Shown: positions 1 through 9,154, counted from the stretch's first letter. The stretch is 37,675 nucleotides of DNA from Desulfofustis sp. (GCA_029287755.1 JARFQM010000132.1:1-37675), one strand, 5' to 3'. Translations and numbers: made by a program. The notes: generated from the letters alone by a model not told the origin.

Positions 1-364
1 GGGCCAGCCCGCACTGAGGCGCCACCGCAGCCGGGCTCGATTCGCTCAGGGCTCGAATCTCCCCGGCGGTGGCGACATCCTCGGTGAGCTCGAAATAGTC
101 GGTGCCCGAGGCTATCGCTGCATTCGCAATCTCAACGTTGAACCAGTAGGGCAAACAGGAAATTACCGCATCACATAAACGGAGTGCGCTGCCCAACTCA
201 ACCAGGTCAGTGACATCCAGCTTTCTGCTGGAAAAGGAGAAACCGGTCCCCACGTCAAGATCTGCCCCGCTCACCTCGAAACCGCTTTCATGCAGTAGTT
301 CGGCAACCAGATGGCCAACCTTGCCAAGACCCAGCACCAAGACTCTGGTAATTCTCTTCTTCAA
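1..364 (-). CDS. Saccharopine dehydrogenase-like protein, N-terminal part (runs off the window)
   Basis: The visible 121 residues begin with a Rossmann nucleotide-binding fold: a GLGKVG glycine motif near residue 10, then a hydrophobic strand ending in an Asp. They continue with features typical of saccharopine dehydrogenase NAD(P)-binding domains: a CDAVISCLPY segment and a later GTDYFELTED segment. I choose the TTG at 364 as the start because a GGAGGGAG ribosome-binding site lies about 9 bases upstream and no ATG is available in frame there. The 3' part is outside the window. Enzymes of this family split or form saccharopine (lysine plus 2-oxoglutarate, or aminoadipate semialdehyde plus glutamate). 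The aldehyde dehydrogenase directly upstream on the same strand would oxidise the aminoadipate semialdehyde product, which supports that role. The exact reaction cannot be settled from this fragment. Confidence 0.75.
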   Translation of the reverse strand, partial: MKKRITRVLVLGLGKVGHLVAELLHESGFEVSGADLDVGTGFSFSSRKLDVTDLVELGSALRLCDAVISCLPYWFNVEIANAAIASGTDYFELTEDVATAGEIRALSESSPAAVAPQCGLA

Positions 365-506
365 GGTCTTCTCCCTCCGTGCCGCACCAGTTTGTGGGCA
401 TATGTCATCGTGCGCCCATGCATCAACTCCCACTGTTATCGGCGCTGCATCAAAAGCCTGGGAACATGGCAACCAACAGGGACGCGATTAGATGGGTCGG
501 CATAGC

Positions 507-2039
507 TTACAGTTCAAAAACAATTCCCTGCGCCAGCGGCAGTTCCAGACCGTAATTTATCGTGTTGGTCTGCCTGCGCATATAGCCCTTCCAGGCATCT
601 GATCCCGACTCCCTGCCGCCGCCGGTCTCCTTTTCTCCGCCGAAGGCCCCGCCGATTTCCGCTCCGGAAGTGCCGATGTTGACATTGGCAAGGCCGCAAT
701 CGGAGCCTACCGCCGAGAGGAATAACTCCGCCTCACGCAGGTCTTCAGTGAAAATCGACGAGGACAGCCCCTGCACCACTGCATTCTGCAGCTCGATCGC
801 GTTTTCAACCCCGCCTTCATAGGTCATGAGGTAGAGGATCGGAACAAAGGTTTCCTGCTGCACCACCGGATAAAAATTTTCGGCCTCGGCCAGCACTGGC
901 TCGACATAGCAGCCCGACTCGAAGCCCTCGCCTTCCAGTACCCGCCCCCCGCAGACGATTCTGCCGCCCTGTTCTTTCAGCTTCTGCAGAGCGTCCGTGT
1001 ACTCCCGCACCGCCTCCCTGCTAATCAGCGGGCCCACATGATTGTGCTGATCCAGCGGGCTGCCGATGCGCAACGATTCGTAAGCGCTGACCAGAGCCTT
1101 TTTCACTTGGGAATAGACATCTTGGTGAACGATCAGGCGCCTTGTCGTGGTGCAGCGCTGACCGGCGGTGCCAACCGCGCTAAAGACGATGGCGGGAACG
1201 GCCCGGCCCAGATGCGCCGTGGGGGTGATAATAATTGCGTTGTTGCCGCCCAGTTCGAGAATTGAACGGCCGAAACGACCGGCAATGACTTCGGCGCCGC
1301 GCCGGCCAACCCTGGTTGAGCCGGTGATTGAAACCAGAGGAAGATGACGGTCATGGAGAAGACGCTCACCGACCGTCGCCCCTGTCCCCACCACCAGGTT
1401 AAAAAGCCCTTCAGGCAGGTTGTTTTCTTTTACAACCCTGCCCAGTAAATGCTGAATGGCAATGGCCGTCAAGGGCGCTTTGGAAGACGGTTTCCAGAGG
1501 GTGGTATCGCCGCAGACGGTGGCGATCATCGCGTTCCAGGACCAGACTGCGGCCGGGAAGTTGAAGGCGCTGATAATTCCCACGGGGCCGAGCGGATGAT
1601 ACTGCTCGTAGAGGCGGTGCTCGACCCGCTCCGAGCTCATGGTTCTGCCGTAGAACTGGCGGGACAGGCCAAGGGCGAATTCGCAGATATCGATCATTTC
1701 CTGCACTTCCCCAAGCCCTTCCTGCAGTGACTTCCCGGTTTCCCAGGTAATCAAGGTACCGAGTTCAGCTTTTACGGCGCGCAGCGTCTCACTGATTTGA
1801 CGTACGATGTCCCCTCGCTTGGGAGCGGGAACCTTGCGCCACTCACCGAATGCCTCTTGAGCCGCAGCCGAGCAATGCTGGTAATCGGCTGCCGAGCAGC
1901 GCTCCACCGTGGCCAGAAGTCGACCGTCCACCGGTGAGACAGCCTCTATGCGTCCCTCGGCAGCAGTAGTCCGCCAGGTGACGCCCGTGGACGCTCCCTG
2001 GTTGTGGCTGGAGATTCCCAGATCGTCAAGAAGTTTCAT
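507..2039 (-). CDS. ALDH7-type aldehyde dehydrogenase (2-aminoadipate semialdehyde / piperideine-6-carboxylate dehydrogenase)
   Basis: A full-length 510-residue NAD(P)-dependent aldehyde dehydrogenase. The catalytic Cys is Cys296 in GQRCTTTR and the general base is Glu262 in LELGGNNA. Both motifs are characteristic of the ALDH7/antiquitin branch, which includes bacterial piperideine-6-carboxylate dehydrogenase (AmaB/Pcd) in lysine catabolism. Other visible elements are FNFPAAVW (residues 160-166) and the GSTRVGRRG dinucleotide-binding segment near 240. Its start has a GAGGGGGAAAGG ribosome-binding site. A saccharopine-dehydrogenase-like gene lies downstream on the same strand after a 142-base gap. 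The upstream neighbour, a protease fusion protein, ends only 21 bases away, so the three may share a transcript. The ALDH7 assignment is strong; the exact substrate is inferred from context. Confidence 0.85.
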   Translation of the reverse strand: MKLLDDLGISSHNQGASTGVTWRTTAAEGRIEAVSPVDGRLLATVERCSAADYQHCSAAAQEAFGEWRKVPAPKRGDIVRQISETLRAVKAELGTLITWETGKSLQEGLGEVQEMIDICEFALGLSRQFYGRTMSSERVEHRLYEQYHPLGPVGIISAFNFPAAVWSWNAMIATVCGDTTLWKPSSKAPLTAIAIQHLLGRVVKENNLPEGLFNLVVGTGATVGERLLHDRHLPLVSITGSTRVGRRGAEVIAGRFGRSILELGGNNAIIITPTAHLGRAVPAIVFSAVGTAGQRCTTTRRLIVHQDVYSQVKKALVSAYESLRIGSPLDQHNHVGPLISREAVREYTDALQKLKEQGGRIVCGGRVLEGEGFESGCYVEPVLAEAENFYPVVQQETFVPILYLMTYEGGVENAIELQNAVVQGLSSSIFTEDLREAELFLSAVGSDCGLANVNIGTSGAEIGGAFGGEKETGGGRESGSDAWKGYMRRQTNTINYGLELPLAQGIVFEL

Positions 2040-2060
2040 CCTTTCCCCCTCGCTGTGCTC

Positions 2061-5000
2061 TTAATTGCTGTTCTGCTGCCGCAGTATTATGTAGCGCTGC
2101 CGGGCCAACTCGAACTCGATCCAGTTGTCCAGGTACGAACCCAGCGCCTCCCGATAGTGAGCCAGCGCACCTTCTCTCTCCCCTTCTGCCTCGGCCTGAA
2201 AGCCGAGCGCGGCATGGGCGGTCAGAACCTTTTCGGGGATGGTGCCCGCCTTTTCCAGGAGGTCCTCCTCACTTCTTTTGCGCAGCAGGGCTTCACAGAC
2301 CTGCCGGTACCAGATCGTCTCAGTCGCCGGACAGATTTCGGCCAGCCGCTTGCGGCTCTCCTTCTCTTTGCCGCTATGCTGCAGAACCGTTGTGGTCAGC
2401 AGCCGCAATCCGAGCCTGAGAGGCTCTTCCCGTCCCTGAACCTGAAGAAACTGCTCGGCCAACTTGAGCGACTGGGACCACTCCGAGGCCATTGCACTGT
2501 AGAATGAGGCGTAGACCAGCAGCTTCCTGTTTTCCGGCTGCAGGTCGTGAATCTGCACCAGAATAGCACTGCGCTCCTCCGGTGTGGCGCCCGCCCCTTC
2601 AAATTTTGCAACCAGGGGATCCAACCAGCTAAGGCGCTCCGCACGTTCGTCTGTCAGTTCCTGAAGCGCCTCAATAAAAGCGCTGCGCTCATTTCGCTGA
2701 GCGCTTCCCGGCCTGAATAAATGGACCAGGGCAAGATAGCGCGACCAGTCATCGGGATCGGCTGCTCTGGCTGCAGAACTGAACAATTCCCTGGCTCGGG
2801 CCCTATCCCCGTCACCCTCCGCGATGAGGCCGGCGACGAAATGAAGCCAGCTTTTTTCCGCAGGCAGATTCCAGGACTCCAGGTCGTTTTCGCTGAATTG
2901 GCCGCTGCTGAGCAGGCGGGCGAGGTAGCCGTAAAATTCGCCGGGCGAACGCCAGTCCAAATGCATCAGCCGGGTCAGGGAGTTGTCATCTGATCCGTGG
3001 CGTCCCCAGGTCTTGATCAGGGCTTTGAGAAGCAAGGCCTCGTGATTTTCATGGTCGATCGACAGTGCCCTGTCGACAAGCGCGGCCGCGCCGGCCAGGT
3101 CACCATTACAATAATGCATCACCGCGGCGCCCATGATCAGCGAAGGGGTGTCGCTTCCCTCAAGACTTTGGTCGGCTCTGCGCTGCGCCTCGATCCACTT
3201 ACCCTCAAGGGCAAGGCTCTGAATATCCTTGATTATTCCGGAGGCTGACAGATCAAGCACCCCGTTCCATTTGGGCCGGCCGGCCTTGAGTTCATTGATG
3301 AAGCGAACCGCCTCGGTCACTGGCAGCACCAGACCGATATCTGAGAGCGGGGTAATCACCACCATGGGAGCCATGGCCACGTCGGTAGCCACCGCCGAGG
3401 CGATGCCGATAACCTTGCCGTTCTTATCGATTATCGGCCCCCCGCTGTTGCCCTTGTAAATCGAGGTGTCGACCTGAAAAAAATTTCTGAACGTGCGGCG
3501 TATATGCCCCCTGGTCACGCTCACATTGATCACGTCGGCCTGGATTCTGCTGCCCAGGGGAAAACCCAGCGCAATAACCGGGGACAACCGCTCCAGCTCT
3601 TCCATGCGGAAATCCCTGTCCAGGGGCAGCACCATCAGACCCTGGGGAACCCGGTTGATTTTCAAGACGGCGAAATCGTCCTGCAGCGGCGCGTTGATCT
3701 TCTGAGAGGTTCGCGACGGCGGTCTGGCTACTCCGGCAATGCTGACACTTCTGCTGCCCCCGCGCCGATAGGCCGAATCCAGGTCATAGATATCCTCCAG
3801 CTCTTTTCCGGCACCTATCCCCAACAGCTGGCTGAAAGCGCTGTCACCTTCAAACCACAGGTAGAGCTGATATTCGAACAATGGCGTTTTGTCCGCCGCC
3901 CGGATCTGTTTGATGATATTGAAGAGCGTGTCGTCCTTGAGCCACGGGCAGGCCACATGCCGATTGGTCAGGAGGTAGCCGGCTTCATCGACGAGAAAGG
4001 CCGTCCCCTCCCTGATCTGGCTGTAGACCACCATGTCGTCAACCCTGAGATGATACTGCACCATCACAAAGGCGACGGAACCGGCATAGCTCTTGGCATA
4101 GGATTCCAGGGCCGACTCTATATCCCCGTTAGAGCGCTCGAACGTAAAGAAGTAGATTCCACCGATGACGAGCAGGATGGTGAGAAGAATGCCGAAGCCG
4201 GTAACCGTTCTCCTCAATCGTTTGACTTCTCTGGCCGTCTCGGGAGGAGCAGTCTCCTCGACTTCCTCGATCTCCTCCCGGATTCTGCTCAGCGCCTCGG
4301 CCACTTCCTGCATGGATCCGGGTCGCACATCCCGATCATCGGCCAGCATTGAGCGAATGAGAACGCTGATTTCCTTGGGAAAGGTTTCTTCCTTGAGGAT
4401 CGGTCGCGGATCGCAGAGATCCATATCGGCGCTCAGAATCTGTGAAAAAATCCGGCCCAGGGACCAGATATCGCTCTTGTAATCGAGGGGACGCCCACCG
4501 CTGATGTCGGGATGACAGTCGAGCAGATTCTGCAGCATTGGCCCGGGGCGCGCCATTTTAGGATCGAGAAAGCGTGACAGTTTATAGTCGATCTTGACAT
4601 CGACCCGGTCGGAATCACCCTTGAGCACCAGGATGTCGTTGAGAATAAGGTGGGGAATGAAATGGCCGCTCTGATGCAGACCTGAGAGAATGGCGGCCAA
4701 CCGGTGGAACAGATCGTAGGCCACCGACGTATCCTGCAGCCGTCCCGAACTCAGCAGACTGCCCCAGCTCTCCGCCTCGACCCACTCGCTGACCCGGTAC
4801 CACCTGCCGTCGGCGGAGCATCGTATGGAATAATGCTGGACGAACCACTCGGGCGGCAGTTCCCCGAGGACCTGCAGCTCGCTGGTCAACCGCTCGGCAA
4901 CCGTCTCATTGACGCCTGAGTCGGCGGTGAACAGGCGCAGGGCAACGGGCTCTTCGGCCCCTTCATCGATAGCCTTGAAGAGTATCGAGGCCCGCCCTTC

Positions 5001-5126
5001 ATGAATGACTTCGAGAATTCTGTAAGTATCAACCCGGCTCAGTCCTTCAGCAACTTCACTGCCGCAGTTCGGGCAGATCTTGACGGATTCGGCCAACGCC
5101 TGACTGCAGTTGCTACAGAGCTTCAT
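2061..5126 (-). CDS. Zinc-ribbon / pseudokinase / transmembrane / HtrA-like serine protease / TPR fusion protein
   Basis: I count 1021 residues from the ATG at 5126, which has GGAGG 6 bases upstream; an ATG six bases earlier overlaps that site. Order: zinc ribbon (Cys4, 7, 18, 21); protein-kinase-like fold (about 33-285) with subdomain IX intact (SDIWSLG) but the catalytic residues lost (Arg64 for the ATP-anchoring Lys, His159 for the catalytic Asp, Asp164 for the Asn, DYK for DFG); one membrane segment (309-328); trypsin-like protease of the Deg/HtrA type with a complete triad (His390 in TNRHVA, Asp484 in DDFAVL, Ser561 in GNSGGPI); TPR-rich C-terminus (about 640-1021). By the positive-inside rule the kinase-like part should be cytoplasmic and the protease and TPRs periplasmic. 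No PDZ domain is visible. I infer a membrane-spanning sensor or quality-control protease, with the pseudokinase as an inside ligand- or partner-binding module. Substrate unknown. It precedes two amino-acid catabolism genes on the same strand. Confidence 0.85.
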   Translation of the reverse strand: MKLCSNCSQALAESVKICPNCGSEVAEGLSRVDTYRILEVIHEGRASILFKAIDEGAEEPVALRLFTADSGVNETVAERLTSELQVLGELPPEWFVQHYSIRCSADGRWYRVSEWVEAESWGSLLSSGRLQDTSVAYDLFHRLAAILSGLHQSGHFIPHLILNDILVLKGDSDRVDVKIDYKLSRFLDPKMARPGPMLQNLLDCHPDISGGRPLDYKSDIWSLGRIFSQILSADMDLCDPRPILKEETFPKEISVLIRSMLADDRDVRPGSMQEVAEALSRIREEIEEVEETAPPETAREVKRLRRTVTGFGILLTILLVIGGIYFFTFERSNGDIESALESYAKSYAGSVAFVMVQYHLRVDDMVVYSQIREGTAFLVDEAGYLLTNRHVACPWLKDDTLFNIIKQIRAADKTPLFEYQLYLWFEGDSAFSQLLGIGAGKELEDIYDLDSAYRRGGSRSVSIAGVARPPSRTSQKINAPLQDDFAVLKINRVPQGLMVLPLDRDFRMEELERLSPVIALGFPLGSRIQADVINVSVTRGHIRRTFRNFFQVDTSIYKGNSGGPIIDKNGKVIGIASAVATDVAMAPMVVITPLSDIGLVLPVTEAVRFINELKAGRPKWNGVLDLSASGIIKDIQSLALEGKWIEAQRRADQSLEGSDTPSLIMGAAVMHYCNGDLAGAAALVDRALSIDHENHEALLLKALIKTWGRHGSDDNSLTRLMHLDWRSPGEFYGYLARLLSSGQFSENDLESWNLPAEKSWLHFVAGLIAEGDGDRARARELFSSAARAADPDDWSRYLALVHLFRPGSAQRNERSAFIEALQELTDERAERLSWLDPLVAKFEGAGATPEERSAILVQIHDLQPENRKLLVYASFYSAMASEWSQSLKLAEQFLQVQGREEPLRLGLRLLTTTVLQHSGKEKESRKRLAEICPATETIWYRQVCEALLRKRSEEDLLEKAGTIPEKVLTAHAALGFQAEAEGEREGALAHYREALGSYLDNWIEFELARQRYIILRQQNSN

Positions 5127-5391
5127 AGTCATCCTCCGCGCTTTCGCACCCGAACAGGCGGCTGTCTCTCAACCCGCAAATGAGCCGGCCCTGAGCCCGA
5201 GCACGAAAATCGAACCGCTGCCTGGGATTTCTCTTACTTATATGATACCACGTAAGCCCCCATTGAGAAAAATAGAGAGGCAGGAAATGGCTGCGAGTAG
5301 AGGAAACCGAATATATACACAGCAGGCCGACAGGATCTGAGCCGCCGCCCTGCGAAGGACCCAGAAACGGCGGCAGGTCCTCATGAGCCCC

Positions 5392-6120
5392 TCAGGCATC
5401 GGGCATGAGCGACCGGCCGTTGTTGAGTTCCGCAAACTTCGCCCGATTTTCTTTGACCCTCTCAATGAGATCTTCGACTTTCCTGATTTTCCGTCCCTCG
5501 TAACTTGCTTTCACCGACCGGTTCTTGCCGTCGTCGTTGAACAGCACGATCCTGCCCTTGCTCCCCATGGCCATTACAGCCAGCAGGTCCATCCGCTCTG
5601 CTGCCAGTTTTACCTCGTCAACATAGTTGTCGAGCACGTACGCCTCTTTTTGGCCTTCGGGAGCGTCCGGCTTGGCGACATAGAGCAGCACCATGTGGTC
5701 CTCGCCCGTCGCCTTGATTTTTACATACGCAAGAGCCAGGTTCTCGTCCGCAATACCAAGGTTTCTGAGAATGACCCATTTCACCAGGGCGATATCCTCG
5801 CAATCGCCGCCAAAGGTGGTGATCGTCTCCAGAGGGGTGGCCCAGTAATCCGCTTCTTTCCAGTGATTGGCATCGGCGATCCAGGGCAGATGATTGGCCA
5901 CCTGATTGGTCTTGACCACCTTTTCCATGTCAGGAATACTCTGGTTATCGATAATGAACTTTTCCACAAATCGCATTCGCTTTTCCGCCGCTTCTCCATA
6001 CTCCTGTTTGATATAGGCAAAGACGTTTTCGGACCAGGGCTGGAATTCGGCTCGGGAGTATGTCCCTCCCAGAAGAATGGTTGCCAACAGACACACAATC
6101 ACAGTTCTTAAAAATACCAT
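5392..6120 (-). CDS. Bacterial transglutaminase-like cysteine proteinase (BTLCP; LapG-like), exported
   Basis: A 242-residue protein with a hydrophobic signal segment (about 4-21). Its Cys-His-Asp triad fits the BTLCP family: Cys107 in GGDCEDIA, His142 in EDHMVLL and Asp164 in VLDN. The best-known member, LapG, is a periplasmic calcium-dependent protease that releases a surface adhesin when cyclic-di-GMP falls. No LapD-like receptor or large repeat adhesin lies in the window, so the target must be elsewhere or different. The gene has its own promoter candidate and a GGAG site 7 bases before the ATG. Family is secure, role is inferred. Confidence 0.8.
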   Translation of the reverse strand: MVFLRTVIVCLLATILLGGTYSRAEFQPWSENVFAYIKQEYGEAAEKRMRFVEKFIIDNQSIPDMEKVVKTNQVANHLPWIADANHWKEADYWATPLETITTFGGDCEDIALVKWVILRNLGIADENLALAYVKIKATGEDHMVLLYVAKPDAPEGQKEAYVLDNYVDEVKLAAERMDLLAVMAMGSKGRIVLFNDDGKNRSVKASYEGRKIRKVEDLIERVKENRAKFAELNNGRSLMPDA

Positions 6121-6157
6121 TTTATCGCTCCGTTTTGGCGCTCACAGCTTTGCTTAC

Positions 6158-6186
6158 AACCTATGATGCACCTACTGCTCTGTCAA
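6158..6186 (-). promoter_or_regulatory. Candidate sigma-70 promoter of the BTLCP gene
   Basis: On the minus strand TTGACA is followed after 17 bases by TAGGTT, 38 bases before the start codon of the LapG-like gene. The -35 hexamer is a perfect consensus; the -10 matches 3 of 6. Confidence 0.5.
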
Positions 6187-6264
6187 ATAGAGGCAACCGC
6201 TTCCGAGACAACTGAATTCGGACGCTCTGCACCAGAGGCGACGCAGTAACCGCAGATATGAGCG

Positions 6265-7002
6265 TTACTGCCCAAGTTTTTTCTTCAGATCGTTGAGCAG
6301 GCCCTGGGCCGCCTCCTCCATCTTTTCGGACAGTTTCTTCTCCACGACCGCCTGCAGACTTTGAGCTGCTATGTCGCCGATGAGCACCCCACCGACTTGG
6401 GCCGGCGTCAGCCCCTCGGTACCGCCGACATTTTCCCTTACGATGTCGGGAAGAACCACCTGAGTCGGCTCCTGGCCGGGTACCACGCCATTGACCGTCA
6501 CCCCTGTAATCGCCAGCTTGGTGAAACTGAGTTTGACCGGCTCTGTGGTCCCCGTCTCTTCCTGTGAGGGCTGTTCTTCAGCCGCTTTCTCGTCGGTTTT
6601 CGCACTGTTTTGCTTGATATTGTCGAGCAGGGTCTGCATATTGGAGCTCCCCTGCTCATTTACCTCAAGATCGACCACGGGACTCTGAATATTCAGTTCC
6701 CTGATCACTATGGGTTGACTGCGCAGGGAACTGAGGTCGAGGCCCAGCCGGATGTTGTCCAATTTAAAGGCATTTACCGCCTGATAGCCTGGCGGGTTGG
6801 CAATGGAAATACCGGAAATCTGCCCCATGCCGCTCTTCAGATCAAGATCCACAGATGTCACCGTTACCGGTACCCCGAGCAGCTCTGTTCCCACTCCTTC
6901 GATTGCACCTTTGAGTATTTTGTCCAGATTTCCAACCAGCAGGTAGAGAGCGATTGCAGCGACAACCGCCAGGCCTGCTATACCAATCAGAATTTTCTTC
7001 AT
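6265..7002 (-). CDS. AsmA-like membrane-anchored protein
   Basis: A 245-residue protein with one N-terminal membrane anchor (about 3-23). An AsmA-type beta repeat follows: VTVTSVDLDLKSGMGQISG, then a segment of the form SGISIANPPGY, and later VIRELNIQSPVVDLE. The middle (about 135-155) is acidic, low-complexity and probably disordered; the C-terminal about 35 residues are charged and helical. AsmA-like proteins sit in the inner membrane facing the periplasm and are linked to lipid transport or outer-membrane homeostasis. This is a short member, so a full lipid-transfer groove is unlikely. The ribosome-binding site is GGAGGGAGAAGG. No specific partner is evident nearby. Confidence 0.6.
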   Translation of the reverse strand: MKKILIGIAGLAVVAAIALYLLVGNLDKILKGAIEGVGTELLGVPVTVTSVDLDLKSGMGQISGISIANPPGYQAVNAFKLDNIRLGLDLSSLRSQPIVIRELNIQSPVVDLEVNEQGSSNMQTLLDNIKQNSAKTDEKAAEEQPSQEETGTTEPVKLSFTKLAITGVTVNGVVPGQEPTQVVLPDIVRENVGGTEGLTPAQVGGVLIGDIAAQSLQAVVEKKLSEKMEEAAQGLLNDLKKKLGQ

Positions 7003-7083
7003 TACCTTCTCCCTCCATGTATTTTAAGCCAACAGCACCAGGTCCTGAGCCCGACGGTACGGGAGCAGGCTTGTCAAAAGTGA

Positions 7084-8094
7084 TCAAAAGCCTTCGAGAA
7101 CTATTTTCCCGCAGGATCTGCCGCTTTCCAGAAGGGCGTGGGCCCGCTTCAGGTGGGCGGCGCAAATGGTGCCGAAATGTTCATTGAAAGTGGTACGCAG
7201 CCTGCCTTCATCAACAAGGCTGGAAACCTCCTCGAGCAGTCGATGCTGCTCGATCATGTCGGGGGTGGCAAACAGCGACCTGGTAAACATCAGTTCCCAG
7301 TGCAGGGACACGCTTTTACGCTTGAGCAGCCGGACATCTATGGGCTCGGGATCGTCGATCAGGGCGAATTTCCCCTGGGGGGCAATGGCTTCAACGATCT
7401 GCTCGAAATGGAGGTCGGTTTTATTCAGGCAGACTATGTAGCGCGGCGGTGCAGCGCCGATTTTTTTAAGTTCATCGACCAGAGGGCGGCTGTGATCGAT
7501 AACTTCATGGGCCCCAAGCTCTCTTACCCAGGTGCGGGTTTCCGCTCGTGACGCAGTGCCGATCACCTGCAGACCGGTCAGCTGGCTGGCCAGTTGCACC
7601 AGGATTGATCCGACTCCGCCGGCTGCCCCAATAATCAGCAGACCGTCGTCACCAGTCCGTTCCCGGGGCACCTGCAATCGATCGAACAGTATCTCCCAGG
7701 CCGTTATGCTGGTCAACGGCAGGGCCGCGGCCCTGGCAAAATCAAGCGAGGACGGCATGGTGCCAACCAGCCGTTCATCGACGAGATGCAACTCGCTGTT
7801 GGTGCCGGCTCGATCGATCGCACCGGCATACCAGACCCTGTCACCCGGCTTGAACAGTTGCGCATCAGGTCCGACGGAGCGGACAACGCCGGTCGCGTCC
7901 CAGCCGAGAACCTGCCATTCACCCGGCTGCGGTTCTGCCCGCATCCGCACCTTGGCATCCACCGGATTGACCGATATCGCCTTGACTTCGACCAGCAGGT
8001 CGCGGCCGGAAGGGGTGGGGTCTTCTAGGGTTATATCCTGCAGTGATTCCTGGTGCTCGATGGGCAGTGATTTCTGATAGCCGACTGCTTTCAT
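7084..8094 (-). CDS. Zinc-independent alcohol dehydrogenase / quinone oxidoreductase-like protein (MDR superfamily)
   Basis: A 336-residue medium-chain dehydrogenase/reductase. The N-terminal GroES-like half shows VNPVDAKVR, GWDATGVV and PGDRVWYAG; the Rossmann half shows the NADP-binding motif GAAGGVGSILVQLA near residue 155. The cysteine and histidine ligands of the catalytic and structural zinc sites are absent, as in the zeta-crystallin/quinone reductase branch (ZADH type). Such enzymes reduce quinones or enones with NADPH. The ATG has a strong GGGGGAG site. It appears monocistronic. Physiological substrate unknown. Confidence 0.8.
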   Translation of the reverse strand: MKAVGYQKSLPIEHQESLQDITLEDPTPSGRDLLVEVKAISVNPVDAKVRMRAEPQPGEWQVLGWDATGVVRSVGPDAQLFKPGDRVWYAGAIDRAGTNSELHLVDERLVGTMPSSLDFARAAALPLTSITAWEILFDRLQVPRERTGDDGLLIIGAAGGVGSILVQLASQLTGLQVIGTASRAETRTWVRELGAHEVIDHSRPLVDELKKIGAAPPRYIVCLNKTDLHFEQIVEAIAPQGKFALIDDPEPIDVRLLKRKSVSLHWELMFTRSLFATPDMIEQHRLLEEVSSLVDEGRLRTTFNEHFGTICAAHLKRAHALLESGRSCGKIVLEGF

Positions 8095-8457
8095 GGTGTG
8101 CTCCCCCTAACTCTTAAATGATGGTTGTCTGCAGCCCCATTGTGTATCGAACACAGATAATCCCTCGTGGAGAAAATGCAATCAGAGGAACCAGCAACTA
8201 TAGGGCGCAACGGCGAACCCAGATCTTTCTGGTGTGCCTGAAAAAGAAACTCCTGGTGCAGGCAGGCAGTCCGCCTGTCTTCGTTCTCAGCCGTCTCTCT
8301 CATCCTTCTTGACAATCTTGTTGCAGACAATGGCATGAGCCGCCAAAGTGACTACCTTTACAGATGTACATTCTCTCCACCCATTCGGGAATAGCGGTAA
8401 AGTCAATAGGGGGAAGTTCTTAATCTTTTGCAATTTCAACCATCGGAGGAACAGATC
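8095..8457. other. Divergent intergenic region, 363 bases
   Basis: Lies between the leftward oxidoreductase and the rightward SYLF gene. A TTGACA at about 8310 on the plus strand is a possible -35 box, but no convincing -10 hexamer follows at 16-18 bases. No gene or RNA was recognised. Confidence 0.4.
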
Positions 8458-9135
8458 ATGGTACGCAGAGCATCGATTATTCTGGCTGGTCTCTTGGTTT
8501 TCACGCTGCTCAGCAGCACAGGTTATGGTGATGACAAAATCGAGGCCGAGAATCTGGTAAGCAAGGCGGCGACGGTGGTCAACAGTTTCGCGACCGATCC
8601 TGATCTCGGATGGTTCCGCGAAAAGGTTAAAGAAGCGAAAGCCATCTTGATCATACCTCAAAGTATTCAAGGTGCTTTTTTCATCGGTGGCTCGGGCGGC
8701 TCCGGGGCGCTCTTGAGACACGAGGCAGAATCTGGTACGTGGGGTTACCCTGCTTTTTATACCGTTGGATCTTTATCGTTTGGATTACAGTTTGGCGGTG
8801 AAGCCTCTGAGATAGTATTACTCGTCATGAGCGAGCGGGGAATGGAAAAACTATTGGCAAGTTCGTTTAAGCTCGGCGCAGATATAACGTTGGCAGCTGG
8901 ACCGGTGGGGGGCGGTGCGGCAGCCGGAACTGCCGATGTATTGTCATATGCAAGGTCCAAAGGCGCGTTCGCCGGGGTCTCTCTTTCCGGAGCAGTCGTT
9001 AAAACTAAAGACAAATTCAATGAAGCCTATTACGGCCAGGCGGTGAGCCCCACGGATATCCTGATCCGCAAAACCGTCTCCAACCCGCAGGCCGATCAGT
9101 TACGTCAGGATATCGCCTCAATTACTGGGAAATAG
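8458..9135 (+). CDS. Exported SYLF/Ysc84-domain lipid-binding protein
   Basis: A 225-residue protein. The start at 8458 is chosen because GGAGG sits 8-9 bases upstream and the product then begins with a clear signal peptide (VRRAS, hydrophobic core, cleavage near STGYGDD). The body matches the SYLF (Ysc84) domain: AKAILIIPQ, a glycine-rich GGSGGSGALL segment, GLQFGGEASEIVLLVM, and ADITLAAGPVGGGAAAGT. In eukaryotes the domain binds phosphoinositides; bacterial exported versions are common but poorly characterised and are thought to associate with membranes. The gene stands alone between two leftward genes. Confidence 0.85.
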   Translation: MVRRASIILAGLLVFTLLSSTGYGDDKIEAENLVSKAATVVNSFATDPDLGWFREKVKEAKAILIIPQSIQGAFFIGGSGGSGALLRHEAESGTWGYPAFYTVGSLSFGLQFGGEASEIVLLVMSERGMEKLLASSFKLGADITLAAGPVGGGAAAGTADVLSYARSKGAFAGVSLSGAVVKTKDKFNEAYYGQAVSPTDILIRKTVSNPQADQLRQDIASITGK

Positions 9136-9154
9136 GTCATTACAGGGTCTGAAA

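Noticed and set aside
3504..4352. Plus-strand frame (282 codons) opposite the protease fusion
   Set aside because: Shadow of a coherent multi-domain protein; Pro/Gly/Gln-rich composition with no family match.
5383..6111. Plus-strand frame (242 codons) opposite the LapG-like gene
   Set aside because: Mirror of the real gene, which has a signal peptide and catalytic triad.
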